DNA of 64,000 bases from Candidatus Leptovillus gracilis (GCA_016716065.1 JADJXA010000003.1:62001-126000), one strand, 5' to 3'; numbered from the stretch's first letter, positions 36,277-44,626 are shown. The notes: a model not told the origin generated them from the letters alone. Numbers and translations: made by a program.

Positions 36277-37155
36277 ATGGAAAATTCACAAGACTATTAT
36301 GCCTTGCCCGGTCTTATGACCATAGTCGGCGATTACCAAAGCTATCTTGATGATACACCTCGTACTGTGGCCGAACTTTGCCGGCTGATCCAGGGGGTGA
36401 TGATTCATGTTTTTTGGGCTGACCAATACGGCGTTCAGCTTCCCGAAGAGCGCCGGGAAGAAGTGCAACTGCGTACCACAACTGCCCGGCTAAAGCGTCT
36501 GTTGGCGCTGGATGCGCGACCGCTCACCGAAGTGCGCCCACCGGACAGGCGGGTAGTGGGTAACTGCCGCGATTTTAGCGTGATGTTAACGGCCGTTCTG
36601 CGTCACCACCACATCCCGGCCCGCGCTCGCTGCGGTTTCGGCCGTTATTTCTTGCCCAACCATTACGAAGACCATTGGGTATGTGAATATTGGCATGAAG
36701 CAGCCGGGCGTTGGGTGCTAGTGGACGCGCAATTGGACGACCTGCAATGCGAAAAGCTGTCCATCGCTTTTGATCCGCTGGACGTACCGCGTGACCAATT
36801 CATCGTCGGGGGTCGGGCGTGGCAGCTATGCCGCAGCGGAGAAGCAGATCCGGATGCGTTTGGTATCTTTGACATGCACGGCCTGTGGTTTGTGCGCGGC
36901 AACCTGGTTCGTGACGTGGCGGCACTGAACAAAATGGAACTGCTGCCCTGGGACGGTTGGGGCATTACTGAGGGAGAAGATGAGACATTGACCGCCGATG
37001 ACAACCGCTTCCTGGATGACGTGGCGAATCTGACTAGTGAGGATGTGCCGGATTGGGAAAGGATGCGGGAATTGTATGAGCGTGACGGCCGTTTACGTGT
37101 GCCGCCTACCATCATAAGTTATGTAAACGGTCATCCCCAGCTCATAACGCTTTAA
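36277..37155 (+). CDS. Transglutaminase-like cysteine protease-fold protein (292 aa)
   Basis: The ATG 36277 follows AAAGGAAGCGTAACA. The catalytic triad of transglutaminase-like domains is visible: Cys in GNCRDFSVMLTAVLR, His in EDHWVCEYW and Asp in VLVDAQLDD. The N-terminal 90 residues are helical. After the core comes an extension (GLWFVRGNLVRDVAALNKME, then LPWDGWGI). The family is a general peptide- or amide-cleaving or cross-linking fold, and no substrate can be named. It lies between AAC(3) and an APH-type kinase on the same strand. Confidence 0.85.
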   Translation: MENSQDYYALPGLMTIVGDYQSYLDDTPRTVAELCRLIQGVMIHVFWADQYGVQLPEERREEVQLRTTTARLKRLLALDARPLTEVRPPDRRVVGNCRDFSVMLTAVLRHHHIPARARCGFGRYFLPNHYEDHWVCEYWHEAAGRWVLVDAQLDDLQCEKLSIAFDPLDVPRDQFIVGGRAWQLCRSGEADPDAFGIFDMHGLWFVRGNLVRDVAALNKMELLPWDGWGITEGEDETLTADDNRFLDDVANLTSEDVPDWERMRELYERDGRLRVPPTIISYVNGHPQLITL

Positions 37156-37186
37156 CTCCTACCGAATAGCTGGCTCAGGAGCAGAC

Positions 37187-38164
37187 GTGAAAAGCTTTAC
37201 CAAAACCGAGTTCGATGCCGCCACCATTCATGACCTGGTGCGGGCGCAATTTGGCACGGCCGTTACCCCCCAGGCCATCATCCCACTCAAAGATGGTTGG
37301 TTCAACACCGCCTACGCCCTCGAACTAGGCAGCGCCCTGCCCGACGTGGTGCTGCGCATTGCCCCCCATCCCCAACAACCCGTCCTCACCTATGAGCGCG
37401 ATCTGATGCGGCGCGAAATTGCCGTGATGCAGTTTGTTCAGGCTCAGGCCGACGTCCCCATTGCGCCCTTGCTGGCCTACGATTTCAGCCGGCAGGTGCT
37501 AGACCAGGATTATATGTTTGTGGCCCGGCTGGCCGGACGGCCGTTAGACCAGGCCAAAAGCGACATTCCACCGGCTGAACTGGCCGGCATCTATCAGGAG
37601 TTGGGGCATTACGTGGCGCGGCTGCACACCGTCACCGGCTCCCATTTTGGCTATGATTGCGCCGCGCTCTCGGCTTCTACCTGGCGGGGCGCGTTTGAGC
37701 GCATGACAACGGCGCTGTTGGACGATGGCGAGGCGCTGGCGGTGACGCTGCCGGTGGACGGGACGGCCGTGCGCACGACCCTGGCCCATCTGTTGCCCCT
37801 GCTGGATGAGGTGAAGACGCCCCGGCTGGTGCATTGGGATTTGTGGGAAGGCAATATATTTGTCCAGCAGACAAACGGCCGTTGGGCCATTACCGGCCTC
37901 ATAGACTGGGAACGCGCCCTTTGGGGTGACCCCGACATTGATCAGGTAATGTTCCGCCCGGCGGATGATCCCTTCTGGCAGGGTTACGGCCGTTCACCCC
38001 GCACAGACCCGGACAGCCAGACCCGCCACACCCTCTACCGCCTCTACCTCTGGCTCATCATGCTCATCGAGGACAAGGTGCGCTTTGGCGGCGCTGATCA
38101 CATCCCCTGGGTAATCGAGCAGTTCAACCGCGACTGGGCGCAGCTTCAGGGAACACAAATTTAA
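37187..38164 (+). CDS. APH-family phosphotransferase (325 aa)
   Basis: The Brenner motif HWDLWEGNIF (about 219-228) has the catalytic Asp and the metal-binding Asn. LIDWERALWGDPDID provides the second metal-binding Asp. The N-lobe has KDGWFNTAYALEL and VVLRIAP with the position of the ATP-contacting lysine replaced by Arg, a common variant. The family phosphorylates hydroxyls on aminoglycosides, homoserine, choline and other small molecules. It is the last of four plus-strand genes and is followed by a hairpin repeat that may end the transcript. Start ATG or GTG at 37187 follows AGGAGCAGAC. Confidence 0.85.
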   Translation: MKSFTKTEFDAATIHDLVRAQFGTAVTPQAIIPLKDGWFNTAYALELGSALPDVVLRIAPHPQQPVLTYERDLMRREIAVMQFVQAQADVPIAPLLAYDFSRQVLDQDYMFVARLAGRPLDQAKSDIPPAELAGIYQELGHYVARLHTVTGSHFGYDCAALSASTWRGAFERMTTALLDDGEALAVTLPVDGTAVRTTLAHLLPLLDEVKTPRLVHWDLWEGNIFVQQTNGRWAITGLIDWERALWGDPDIDQVMFRPADDPFWQGYGRSPRTDPDSQTRHTLYRLYLWLIMLIEDKVRFGGADHIPWVIEQFNRDWAQLQGTQI

Positions 38165-38183
38165 AGAAACCACACCAAAAGCA

Positions 38184-38216
38184 AACCGGGTTCAATCTGC
38201 CAGATTGAACCCGGTT
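38184..38216. repeat. Hairpin repeat GGTTCAATCT, copy 2
   Basis: AACCGGGTTCAATCT and its perfect complement flank a 3-nt loop, 19 bp after the APH-type stop. The core is the same as at 29506-29531, but the stem is 4 bp longer, with compensating changes on both arms. That pattern suggests selection for the hairpin. Confidence 0.75.
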
Positions 38217-38348
38217 CATCAACTCGAAAACCCCAATAATCAAGCGACCAGCACCCCATCGGCGTCATTCGCCTTCACCGGCCAACGGCCGTTACAATCT
38301 CCCCCATGTCCATCTTCGGCAGTAGCACCCAAACGGCCGTCCACTCCC

Positions 38349-39314
38349 TCACCCCGCCGCCTGCCGGTAATAATCCAACAACGCCGCCCGCGATGCCGGC
38401 GGCGACTGCCTTTCGGCCACAAAACGCTCGAAAGTCTGCACTTCAGTGACATTCTCCGCCTTCACCGGCTGCCCATCACCGTATACCAACGACGGCCGTT
38501 GGCCTTCTTCACTCTCTTCCGGCGGCGGTGTTGCATGGGCTGGCTCAACAACGGCCGTCGCCATCGCGGGCATCGTCGCGCCATTGCCCTTTGGCAGAGA
38601 GACGGCCGCTGTCGTCGTCCGGCTGTGTCCGTTTCCCGGTCGCGCCACCCCCTTGCGCGTCACCGACCGAAGCGAGTGCGGAGTGGCGAGTGCGGAATGC
38701 GGAATAGAAGAATCTCCCCCATTCTGCACCCCCTCTTCACTCCGCACTCCGCGTTCCACATTCCGCACTCCTTCGGTGGGAACCAACTCATACGGCCGTA
38801 TCTTGCCCATGACCGGCCGCTGCGCCATCAGCCGCACCACATCCCAGGCGTGCAGATAGGCCAGCGCGGTCGCCGCCAGTCGCCGCGCTTCGTGCCGCTT
38901 GAAAGCCACGTTCACTTCGACCTGCGCCGACCCGGCCGGCATCACCGCCCCCGTCGGCGTCAGCTTGCCGGGGCCGCTCTTCAGTTCGATATAGACGTTC
39001 TCCCCCTTGACGGCTACCGACAGCACCCGGCTGACCGGCGGCTGCCCATTCTTGCCCGGCGTGCCTTTGTACTCTTTGTAGGCGAAGCCTTCTTCGCCTC
39101 GCGCCAGCGCGTCAAACACGACGCGCGCATCGGCGATATCTAGAAAGTGCGCCGTTAATGCGCTGGCGCCCGCACTGCGCCGATAGCTGCCGCCGTACAG
39201 ACGAACCTTGCCTAGTTGCAGACTGTCCTCAACGTGCAAGAATCGGGACTGGGTCACATGGCTGGCAATGCGCACGCGCATGGGAACAGATGGCTCTGGT
39301 AAGGGATTGTTCAT
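38349..39314 (-). CDS. Island protein of unknown function with repeat-derived linker (321 aa)
   Basis: The ATG 39314 follows AGGAGGTTTCC. The N-terminal part (VRIASHVTQSRFLHVEDSLQ, then LTAHFLDIADARVVFDALAR, and FKRHEARRLAATALAYLHAW) looks like an ordered domain that resembles single-stranded DNA or nucleoprotein binding proteins of plasmids, but I cannot name it. Residues about 195-235 are a low-complexity insert (RNVERGVRSEEGVQNG) encoded by a heptad-period DNA repeat. A short C-terminal helix (FERFVAERQSPPASRAALLD) follows. An in-frame start further upstream is built from another DNA repeat and is less likely. Confidence 0.6.
   Translation of the reverse strand: MNNPLPEPSVPMRVRIASHVTQSRFLHVEDSLQLGKVRLYGGSYRRSAGASALTAHFLDIADARVVFDALARGEEGFAYKEYKGTPGKNGQPPVSRVLSVAVKGENVYIELKSGPGKLTPTGAVMPAGSAQVEVNVAFKRHEARRLAATALAYLHAWDVVRLMAQRPVMGKIRPYELVPTEGVRNVERGVRSEEGVQNGGDSSIPHSALATPHSLRSVTRKGVARPGNGHSRTTTAAVSLPKGNGATMPAMATAVVEPAHATPPPEESEEGQRPSLVYGDGQPVKAENVTEVQTFERFVAERQSPPASRAALLDYYRQAAG
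38668..38772. repeat. Inverted pair of heptad repeats (GAGTGCG / CGCACTC) inside a gene
   Basis: GAGTGCG, GAGTGGC, GAGTGCG, GAATGCG, GAATAG is followed about 35 bp later by the complement (ACTCCGC, ACTCCGC, GTTCCAC, ATTCCGC, ACTCC). The array is translated without a break in the minus-strand gene 38349-39314. Confidence 0.7.
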
Positions 39315-39331
39315 GGAAACCTCCTGGAATT

Positions 39332-39360
39332 GCGGATTGCGGATTTCGGATTGCGGATTA
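39332..39360. repeat. Heptad repeat (ATTGCGG)
   Basis: ATTGCGG, ATTGCGG, ATTTCGG, ATTGCGG, ATTA: a clean 7-nt period in the spacer between two minus-strand island genes. The same unit and its complement occur at 42704-42765. Confidence 0.75.
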
Positions 39361-39747
39361 TTACGGCCGTTGGCGGTGGTTATGCCTTTCGGAGCAACCA
39401 CCGCCTGTCTGGAGTGGTAACGGCGGATAGGGTAAATCGGTTGGTAGGGTCAAATAGCGCGGGATGAAACAGAGGGTGACCGGCCGGGCGGCCACGGCCG
39501 TTGCTGTCCGCGCCGCCGTCGGATAGAAACGATGGCTCAGCCAGTCGCAGGCGTACTCGTTACGCACAGCGACCACCCAGAACGAGGGCGTGCAGCCCGT
39601 CGCCACGATGCGGCTGCTGGCTAACCAGGTGTTGAAGGTGACAACGGCCGTTTGTCCCCGCAGTTCGGCCAGAGTGAGCCGCCATAATTCATCGGGTGTA
39701 GAAAGCAAAGCCAGGTAACGGAAGTCACAGCGGGCAGCGCCGCTCAC
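39361..39747 (-). CDS. DnaA N-terminal-domain-like protein (128 aa)
   Basis: LWRLTLAELRGQTAVVTFNT and WLASSRIVATGCTPSFWVVA, then NEYACDWLSHRFYP match the first domain of DnaA (W-L-x-x-L...TFxxWLxxxR and VPNxFxxxWL). Domain I of DnaA mediates self-assembly and helicase loading. Here it stands alone without the AAA+ and DNA-binding domains, as in some plasmid and phage initiator accessory proteins. The GTG start overlaps the stop of the helicase remnant in a GTGA junction, so the genes were translationally coupled. The C-terminus (after about residue 95) is encoded partly by repeat DNA. Confidence 0.7.
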   Translation of the reverse strand: MSGAARCDFRYLALLSTPDELWRLTLAELRGQTAVVTFNTWLASSRIVATGCTPSFWVVAVRNEYACDWLSHRFYPTAARTATAVAARPVTLCFIPRYLTLPTDLPYPPLPLQTGGGCSERHNHRQRP

Positions 39748-40581
39748 GGCCGTGCCCCCAACTGGCTGATGAGCAACCGCGGACGGGGCACGGGAGGCTG
39801 GCCGTTGGTCGCCGGTGGCTGGTCGCTGGCTGCCGATAGCGGGTGACCATTGGCCTTCACCGCCCCATTGCCAAACAACCCCGGCTGCCGCACGCCACCA
39901 TGCCCATTACCCTCGCCCACCAACACCGGCAGCGGCCGTAACGCCACCCGCTCCACCGTCCACTCCCCTTCTATCTCCATTCTCCCCTCTTCCTCTCGCT
40001 CTAGCTCTGGGTAATCACCAATCACCCGATTCGCCGCCCGCAGACTGGCATTCGCCTCGGCAAACGCCTGTTGCAAGCTGCGCGCCTCGATTTGCGCCTG
40101 CCCAACGACGATTTTCGCCAGCGTCGCCACCAGGTCACCCGACGCCATCTCGTCCAGGTCGGCCAACCCGTCGTCGCCAATCGTGTCGCCGTTGACCCGC
40201 AGTGCGGCGGCCACCTTGGCCGCCACCAGCCGCAGCGCATCCTCCTGGATACTCTCTTCGTAGGCGAAGTAGTAGACCTTCACCGGCCGCGTCTGCCCGA
40301 TGCGCCACGAACGGCGGCTGGCTTGCAGCACGGTGTAGACAGAGTAGTCAATCGCCATCCAGATGATGGTCGGGAAGTCCAGCAGGTCGAGTCCCGTCTC
40401 CACCTTGCGCGGATGGGAGATAACCACGTCCACCCCCGCCTGCACCTGCTGCTCTATCCAGCCCTCCCGCTTGTTGGGCGCGGCGCGCAAGATGGCCGCC
40501 TTCAGCCCGGCCGCGGCCAGCATTTCTTTCCACTCCGGTTGGATGTCCAGCGTGTCGGTCTGCTGGCAAAGGATGTGCGAT
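39744..40581 (-). pseudogene. SNF2-type helicase, C-terminal part
   Basis: The frame carries helicase motifs of a SNF2/SF2 C-terminal RecA lobe: HILCQQTDTLDIQPEW, motif V in VVISHPRKVETGLDLLDFPT, and motif VI in QASRRSWRIGQTRPVKVYYF (arginine finger). A long alanine-rich tail follows (LRLVAAKVAAALRVNGDTIG). The whole N-terminal lobe with Walker A and B is missing. Homologous sequence starts at about 40581, directly at the stop of the anti-sigma gene, so the first half was removed by the event that placed the sigma cassette here. The DnaA-like gene overlaps its stop. Confidence 0.75.
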
Positions 40582-40582
40582 A

Positions 40583-41530
40583 TTAATTTGAAGGTTTCAA
40601 TGACTCTGCGATCTGTAAAAGCGTCTCCGTATCAATCCCCGATCCAATTAAATGAAGGCTAATACCGTTTACTTCCCACACGACTGAGGTTCCATCTATC
40701 AAAGCAACCGTCATGTCTCCAACTAACACTTCTTCCATTGATCCTTCCGTATCAACTGCAGATGCTTGGGCGTCAACCTCGGCGGTATATTCGTTTACGT
40801 CTTGAGCAGTATACCCTCCCTTTGATTGGTAGAGTCCAATACGGCCAGTCGGCCCTTCGTAAATGACGAAAATTGCATAGGGTGGAAGTCCCATAAGCCT
40901 GATCTCAGTCATTGAATAGCCGTTCGGCACGTAACCTGGCAGCATCATGGAGTAACCGGCTTCTGTAAAGGCTTGTTCTAGTGAAACGATTTCATTTCGT
41001 ACGCCGTCAGCGCAGCAACCACCAAGATTGTGACCCTCAAAGCTATAAGACCATGCTCTCCCCTCGGCTAACTCGCGCTCGAATTGCGCTTTCAACTCAT
41101 CGAGGTTTTCCGGCTGGCTCTCTTGCACCACTTGACTGGCAGTAGTGTTCTCCCATCGTAGCTGGCGAAGGAATTCTTGCACAGACGCTAATGCGGAACG
41201 ACCCGTTGGCAGGATAAGTAGCAAACCCAACAGCACAATGATTGCTATTCCTGCCCGTACCGTCAACCGACGACCTGGTATCAATAGCTGTGCCAGCGAC
41301 CACCGTCGAGTATGAGGTTCTTGTCTTGCCTCTAGCTGCTGCCACAACTGACGGTGAAGTTGAAGTTTCAACGGTTCGCTGTTAGGGAACTCAAGCGTGT
41401 GTAAACGATTAGCCAAGAGTACTAGAGCATCGTCATGACTTAGGTCCTCGCTCCCGTCCAGGTGCTTGCCCGCAAGCAAAGCATCTACTTCTTCTGAAAA
41501 CTCTATTGCTTTTTGTTCAAAATCATTCAT
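40583..41530 (-). CDS. Membrane-anchored anti-sigma factor with DUF4367-like domain (315 aa)
   Basis: Residues 1-90 are a cytosolic, acidic helical part (EEVDALLAGKHLDG, then ALVLLANRLHTLEF), as in zinc-less anti-sigma factors. One membrane helix follows (AGIAIIVLLGLLLILPTG, about 93-110). The outer part has a helix and a DUF4367-like domain (EQAFTEAGYSMMLPGYVPNG, then VWEVNGISLHLIGSGID). The gene overlaps the sigma gene stop by one base, the usual pairing in which the anti-sigma holds its sigma at the membrane. The coding DNA is AT-richer than its neighbours and lacks ACGGCCGT. Confidence 0.8.
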   Translation of the reverse strand: MNDFEQKAIEFSEEVDALLAGKHLDGSEDLSHDDALVLLANRLHTLEFPNSEPLKLQLHRQLWQQLEARQEPHTRRWSLAQLLIPGRRLTVRAGIAIIVLLGLLLILPTGRSALASVQEFLRQLRWENTTASQVVQESQPENLDELKAQFERELAEGRAWSYSFEGHNLGGCCADGVRNEIVSLEQAFTEAGYSMMLPGYVPNGYSMTEIRLMGLPPYAIFVIYEGPTGRIGLYQSKGGYTAQDVNEYTAEVDAQASAVDTEGSMEEVLVGDMTVALIDGTSVVWEVNGISLHLIGSGIDTETLLQIAESLKPSN

Positions 41531-42090
41531 CAGTCACCTTCCTCTGGTGTTTCTTGCCTCAGCTTTTTCATGGCTCGATAAAGAATAACAGCTACATGGT
41601 TATCTGATAGCTTTAGAAGATCCGCAATCTCGCCATTGCCCAGCCCTGCACCGAATTTCAAACCAATGATTTCCCTTTCGCGATCTGCAAGGCAAGCGAT
41701 TTTCGCCAATAATTCTTCACTGCTCAGTTGTTCAAGTACTTGTTGCTCAGTGAACCGCGTATTTGTTGCTTCCAGGGGGATCTCTTCTAATGGCCCTTCT
41801 GACCGTGCCTTATCCCGGTAGTAGTCTACGACGACGTTATGGGCAATGCGAAAGAGCCAGGGGCTAAATTCGCCGTGTTTTTCTCGATAGCTGCTGATCC
41901 GCTCTACCACTTTCAAAAAGATAGTTGACACGATATCTTCAGTTACTGTACGCTCCCCTACTCGATAGTAAACATATTTGTAAACGCGGGGAAAATAATG
42001 TTCATATAAGTCAGTAAAAGCCCGTATATCATTTTGCGAACGTTGGATTAATTCTGCTTCTAGCTTTTTATTCAAGATCATCTCGCCCAT
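41530..42090 (-). CDS. ECF sigma-70 factor (186 aa)
   Basis: Region 2 is visible as AFTDLYEHYFPRVYKYVYYR and TEDIVSTIFLKVVERIS, then FSPWLFRIAHNVVVDYYRDK. Region 4 is LADREREIIGLKFGAGLGNG and LKLSDNHVAVILYRAMKKLR. This is a normal ECF size. I chose ATG 42090 (42081 is also possible). The frame is open far upstream into a DNA methyltransferase fragment, so an in-frame fusion of 484 residues is formally encoded. Because the join is at a composition break this is probably accidental. It would direct RNA polymerase to stress promoters under control of the partner gene. Confidence 0.85.
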   Translation of the reverse strand: MGEMILNKKLEAELIQRSQNDIRAFTDLYEHYFPRVYKYVYYRVGERTVTEDIVSTIFLKVVERISSYREKHGEFSPWLFRIAHNVVVDYYRDKARSEGPLEEIPLEATNTRFTEQQVLEQLSSEELLAKIACLADREREIIGLKFGAGLGNGEIADLLKLSDNHVAVILYRAMKKLRQETPEEGD

Positions 42091-42269
42091 CTGAATCGTT
42101 TCCACTTCATTTGTCCATTCTATATGAATATATACGGCTAACTCGCAGGAATATGACGAGGCTTTGGGTAATTGGTCATGGCGTTCGCGGTAAACTTGTC
42201 CACACCTAGGAGCCGCTTCAGTACCCAACCCAATCTCCAACTTGGATAATAAGCCCATAATTACAACCC

Positions 42270-42984
42270 CGCAGGGCGGCAGCATCGTCATCCCCACCTG
42301 CCGCGCTTCGGCCAGAGCATCGGCCATCTCCGGCGCGATGGGGCGCTGGCGGTGGACGCCAAAGAGGACAATCTGGCGGAAGCGCTCATACTCGCCGTCG
42401 GGGAAGCGGTAGACCTGCACGTGTTGGAAGTAGGCGGTCAGGTAGTCGGCCAGCTTGCGGCTGCGCAGGATGTGGCGCGGCACGACGTAAACCAGCAGAC
42501 CGCCCGGCTGCAAGTACGGCCGTGTACGCCAGAGGAACTGGTATTCGGCACGGCCGTTGGACCCGTCCATCCTCTGTTCCTCATCATCCCGCAGATAGGG
42601 CGGGTTGAGATAGAGCAGGTTGTAGCCGCTGCGGGGGCTTTTCAGGCTCAGGTAACTGTCGTGGAGAAGGAATTTCGGAACCTGTCCTGAGCCTGTCGAA
42701 GGATTTCGGATTGCGGATTGCGGAATCTGTCCCCCATCCGCAATCCGAAATCCGAAATCCGCAATTCTTCCCTGGGCTATTTTCGCCCGGTCTTCGTGCA
42801 GCTCGACGCCGTAAGGTTTCCAGGCCCAGGCCTCGGCCAGGGTGACCAGCGCTGCGCCTTCACCGGCGCACGGGTCCAGCAGACGGCCACCGTGCGGGGC
42901 GGTGATGTGGCTGGCGATGAGGGACGTAACAGTCGGGGGCAGGGGGAAGTACCCCGCTTTTTCGATATTGGCGAGTCGGGTCAT
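42270..42984 (-). pseudogene. N6-adenine DNA methyltransferase (DUF6094-like), truncated
   Basis: The ATG 42984 follows AAAGGAAACAACC. Motif I is GRLLDPCAGEGAALVTLA (about 33-50) and motif IV is LLYLNPPYLRDD (NPPY, about 123-134). RTRPYLQPGGLLVYVVPR and FPDGEYERFRQIVLFGVHRQ follow. Between motifs I and IV an insert (FRIADGGQIPQSAIRNP) is translated from heptad-repeat DNA. After LPPCG (about residue 238) the family sequence stops, and the frame runs into unrelated AT-richer DNA with the sigma gene. The C-terminal domain is lost. It probably modified adenines in the replicon's DNA. Confidence 0.75.
42675..42765. repeat. Dispersed repeat plus inverted heptad array inside a methyltransferase gene
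   Basis: CTGAGCCTGTCGAAGG is followed by ATTTCGG, ATTGCGG, ATTGCGG, AATCTG and then by the complement (CCGCAAT, CCGAAAT, CCGAAAT, CCGCAAT). It is translated without a stop in the minus-strand methyltransferase. Confidence 0.75.
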
Positions 42985-42999
42985 GGTTGTTTCCTTTTA

Positions 43000-43022
43000 G
43001 CGAGAGCTAGAGTGGGAGCTAG
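43000..43022. repeat. GAGCTA-type repeat, left of the Tn7-like element
   Basis: GCGAGAGCTAGAGTGGGAGC with similar sequence (AGAGCGAGAGCGAGAGG and on) resuming at 43292-43335. The two parts look like one array split by the insertion at 43023-43290. Confidence 0.6.
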
Positions 43023-43290
43023 TGTGGGTTGACAAAGTAATTGAATAGAGTGACAAAGTTGTTGAATAATTGACAGAGTTATTGAATAAATCCTCTGGCT
43101 GAATGCTCCGGCATAGAGATTTTCTCTGGTGGAAGGCTCATCTGAGGAATCTGGCCTGGAGAGGGTCCATTCACTAACTTTGTCAAAACAGGAGGTTTTA
43201 TGCAGTAACTCTGGCAAAACCTATTCACTAACTTTGTCAAAGTCGCCTAATCTTCACGAGAGGCTTATTCAATAACTTTGTCAACCTACA
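43023..43290. mobile_element. 268-bp element with Tn7-like ends (no genes)
   Basis: The outer ends are TGTGGGTTGACAAAG on the left and the complement of TGTAGGTTGACAAAG on the right, so it begins TGT and ends ACA. Inside are three same-direction copies of TTGACAAAGTTATTGAATA packed end to end (43029-43047, 43051-43069, 43070-43089) and three inverted, spaced copies (43169-43186, 43223-43240, 43265-43284), plus one degenerate copy near 43203. A compact end and a spread end of transposase sites is the layout of Tn7, whose own ends start TGTGGGCGGACAA. No transposase is present, so it is non-autonomous. A replication iteron cluster is the alternative. Confidence 0.6.
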
Positions 43291-43570
43291 CAGAGCGAGA
43301 GCGAGAGGGGAGAGATAGAGATAGAGTAGGAAGAGAAGGGCTGTGGGTGGAATTATCCTGTCTTCTTTAGGGGATGGAGGTCGCCCCATCGGGCGCGTTA
43401 GCGCCGGTTCCACTGCTCAGTTGTCAACGACAGATAGCGTTGTTATCATGAATGAGTGTTCTGTTTGTTGACGAGCGATTGGCAACTTTGTCCGCCTGAC
43501 AGGTAACGGCCGTCTGTCTGTTGCCGAAAGCGGTCGTCGCTGTATTTACACGTTGCGCCAGGAGGTACAA

Positions 43571-43963
43571 ATGGCTCAATTTGGTTCCTTTGACGAACTG
43601 CTACATTCCGTAGACCCAACGCTGGCGCAGATAGCTTATCGCCTGCGCGAGATAATCATCACGTTACACCCCCAGACGATTGAAGTAATCCGTCTGGGCG
43701 ATAACGCGGCTTCCTATGGCCTCGGCCCGAAGAAAATGAGCGAAGCATATTGCTACATCATGCCACAAAAGCAATGGGTGAATCTTGGCTTTTATCACGG
43801 CGTCGCCCTGCCAGACCCCCAGGGGGTGCTGGAAGGGAGTGGTAAGCGGCTGCGTCATGTCAAAGTCCACTCTCTGGCAGCGATAGAACAACCGGCTGTG
43901 TCGGCTCTGGTGGCCGCCGCGCTGGCCGAGCGCCGCGCCGCGCACGGCCCCACCACTCGATAA
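43571..43963 (+). CDS. DUF1801-domain protein (130 aa)
   Basis: The ATG 43571 follows AGGAGGTACAA. The protein has the DUF1801 pattern: TLAQIAYRLREIIITLHPQT, EVIRLGDNAASYGLGPKKM, CYIMPQKQWVNLGFYHG, then GSGKRLRHVKVHSLAAIEQP. DUF1801 (YdhG-like) proteins are small alpha/beta proteins of unknown biochemical role, and some carry iron-chaperone-like names. It is a single gene just after the GAGCTA-type repeat region. Confidence 0.8.
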   Translation: MAQFGSFDELLHSVDPTLAQIAYRLREIIITLHPQTIEVIRLGDNAASYGLGPKKMSEAYCYIMPQKQWVNLGFYHGVALPDPQGVLEGSGKRLRHVKVHSLAAIEQPAVSALVAAALAERRAAHGPTTR

Positions 43964-44098
43964 TCCAACCGTCTCCACTAGTACCCAAGTCCTATTCTTC
44001 ACGCCTTCTTCACAGGCGGTAATCCGGGCTGTGTTAGAATCTCCTGGGCATAAGCGAACACATGTGCTAATCTGCGTGTTCGCCCAGCCCTTCTGATA

Positions 44099-44560
44099 AT
44101 GCCCGACCTACGCGACTTCCTCCCCTGGCGGCAGCATGGCCGCCTGCTCCCTCTGGTTCACATCCGGCCGGAACTGCTGACGGCCGTTGCCCAAATCGCC
44201 GCCCAAGAGAATCTGCCCGTAGGCGCTGTCGTCAACGACCTGCTGCATTTTGCTCTGGCCGAACGCCGCGAAGCAAACGCCGCCCTGGCTACCTGGCAAC
44301 ACCTCACCGACCGGGAAAAAGAGGTCGCCGGTCTCATTTGGCTGGGCTTGACCAATGCGGAAATCGCGCAACGCCTGGTTCTCTCCCCCAACACGGTCAA
44401 GACCCACATCCGCCATATTCTGGACAAATTCGGCCTGAACAGCAAAGAAGCGCTGCGGCGGGAACTCGCCGGCCTGGATTTTAGCGATTGGCTAGATGGC
44501 CGGTCGGCGTCGGACAATACCGCCATCCCTACCGGCTCACCCCATGGGGTTACTCCCTGA
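44099..44560 (+). CDS. LuxR-type helix-turn-helix protein (153 aa)
   Basis: The N-terminal 70 residues (VHIRPELLTAVAQIAAQENL, then AVVNDLLHFALAERREAN) look like a small helical domain with a ribbon-helix-helix flavour. The C-terminal part is a GerE/LuxR DNA-binding domain (LTDREKEVAGLIWLGLTNAE, then SPNTVKTHIRHILDKFGLNS). There is no receiver or ATPase. It may set transcription of the RecA-like gene 66 bp downstream and the following island genes on the plus strand. The ATG overlaps a TGATAAT sequence, so the transcript may have almost no leader. Confidence 0.8.
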   Translation: MPDLRDFLPWRQHGRLLPLVHIRPELLTAVAQIAAQENLPVGAVVNDLLHFALAERREANAALATWQHLTDREKEVAGLIWLGLTNAEIAQRLVLSPNTVKTHIRHILDKFGLNSKEALRRELAGLDFSDWLDGRSASDNTAIPTGSPHGVTP

Positions 44561-44626
44561 CATCACCCCCATATCATCACCCAGGGCGATTGAATCGCTC
44601 TGCCCCGGTCGCTATGCTGCGGCTGT

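Noticed and set aside
38205..39143. A 312-codon plus-strand open frame rich in Arg and Pro
   Set aside because: Shadow of the minus-strand island gene 38349-39314; no ribosome site and biased composition.
43023..43290. CRISPR array
   Set aside because: The repeats occur in both orientations with irregular spacing, and spacers are too short or too long; no cas genes nearby.
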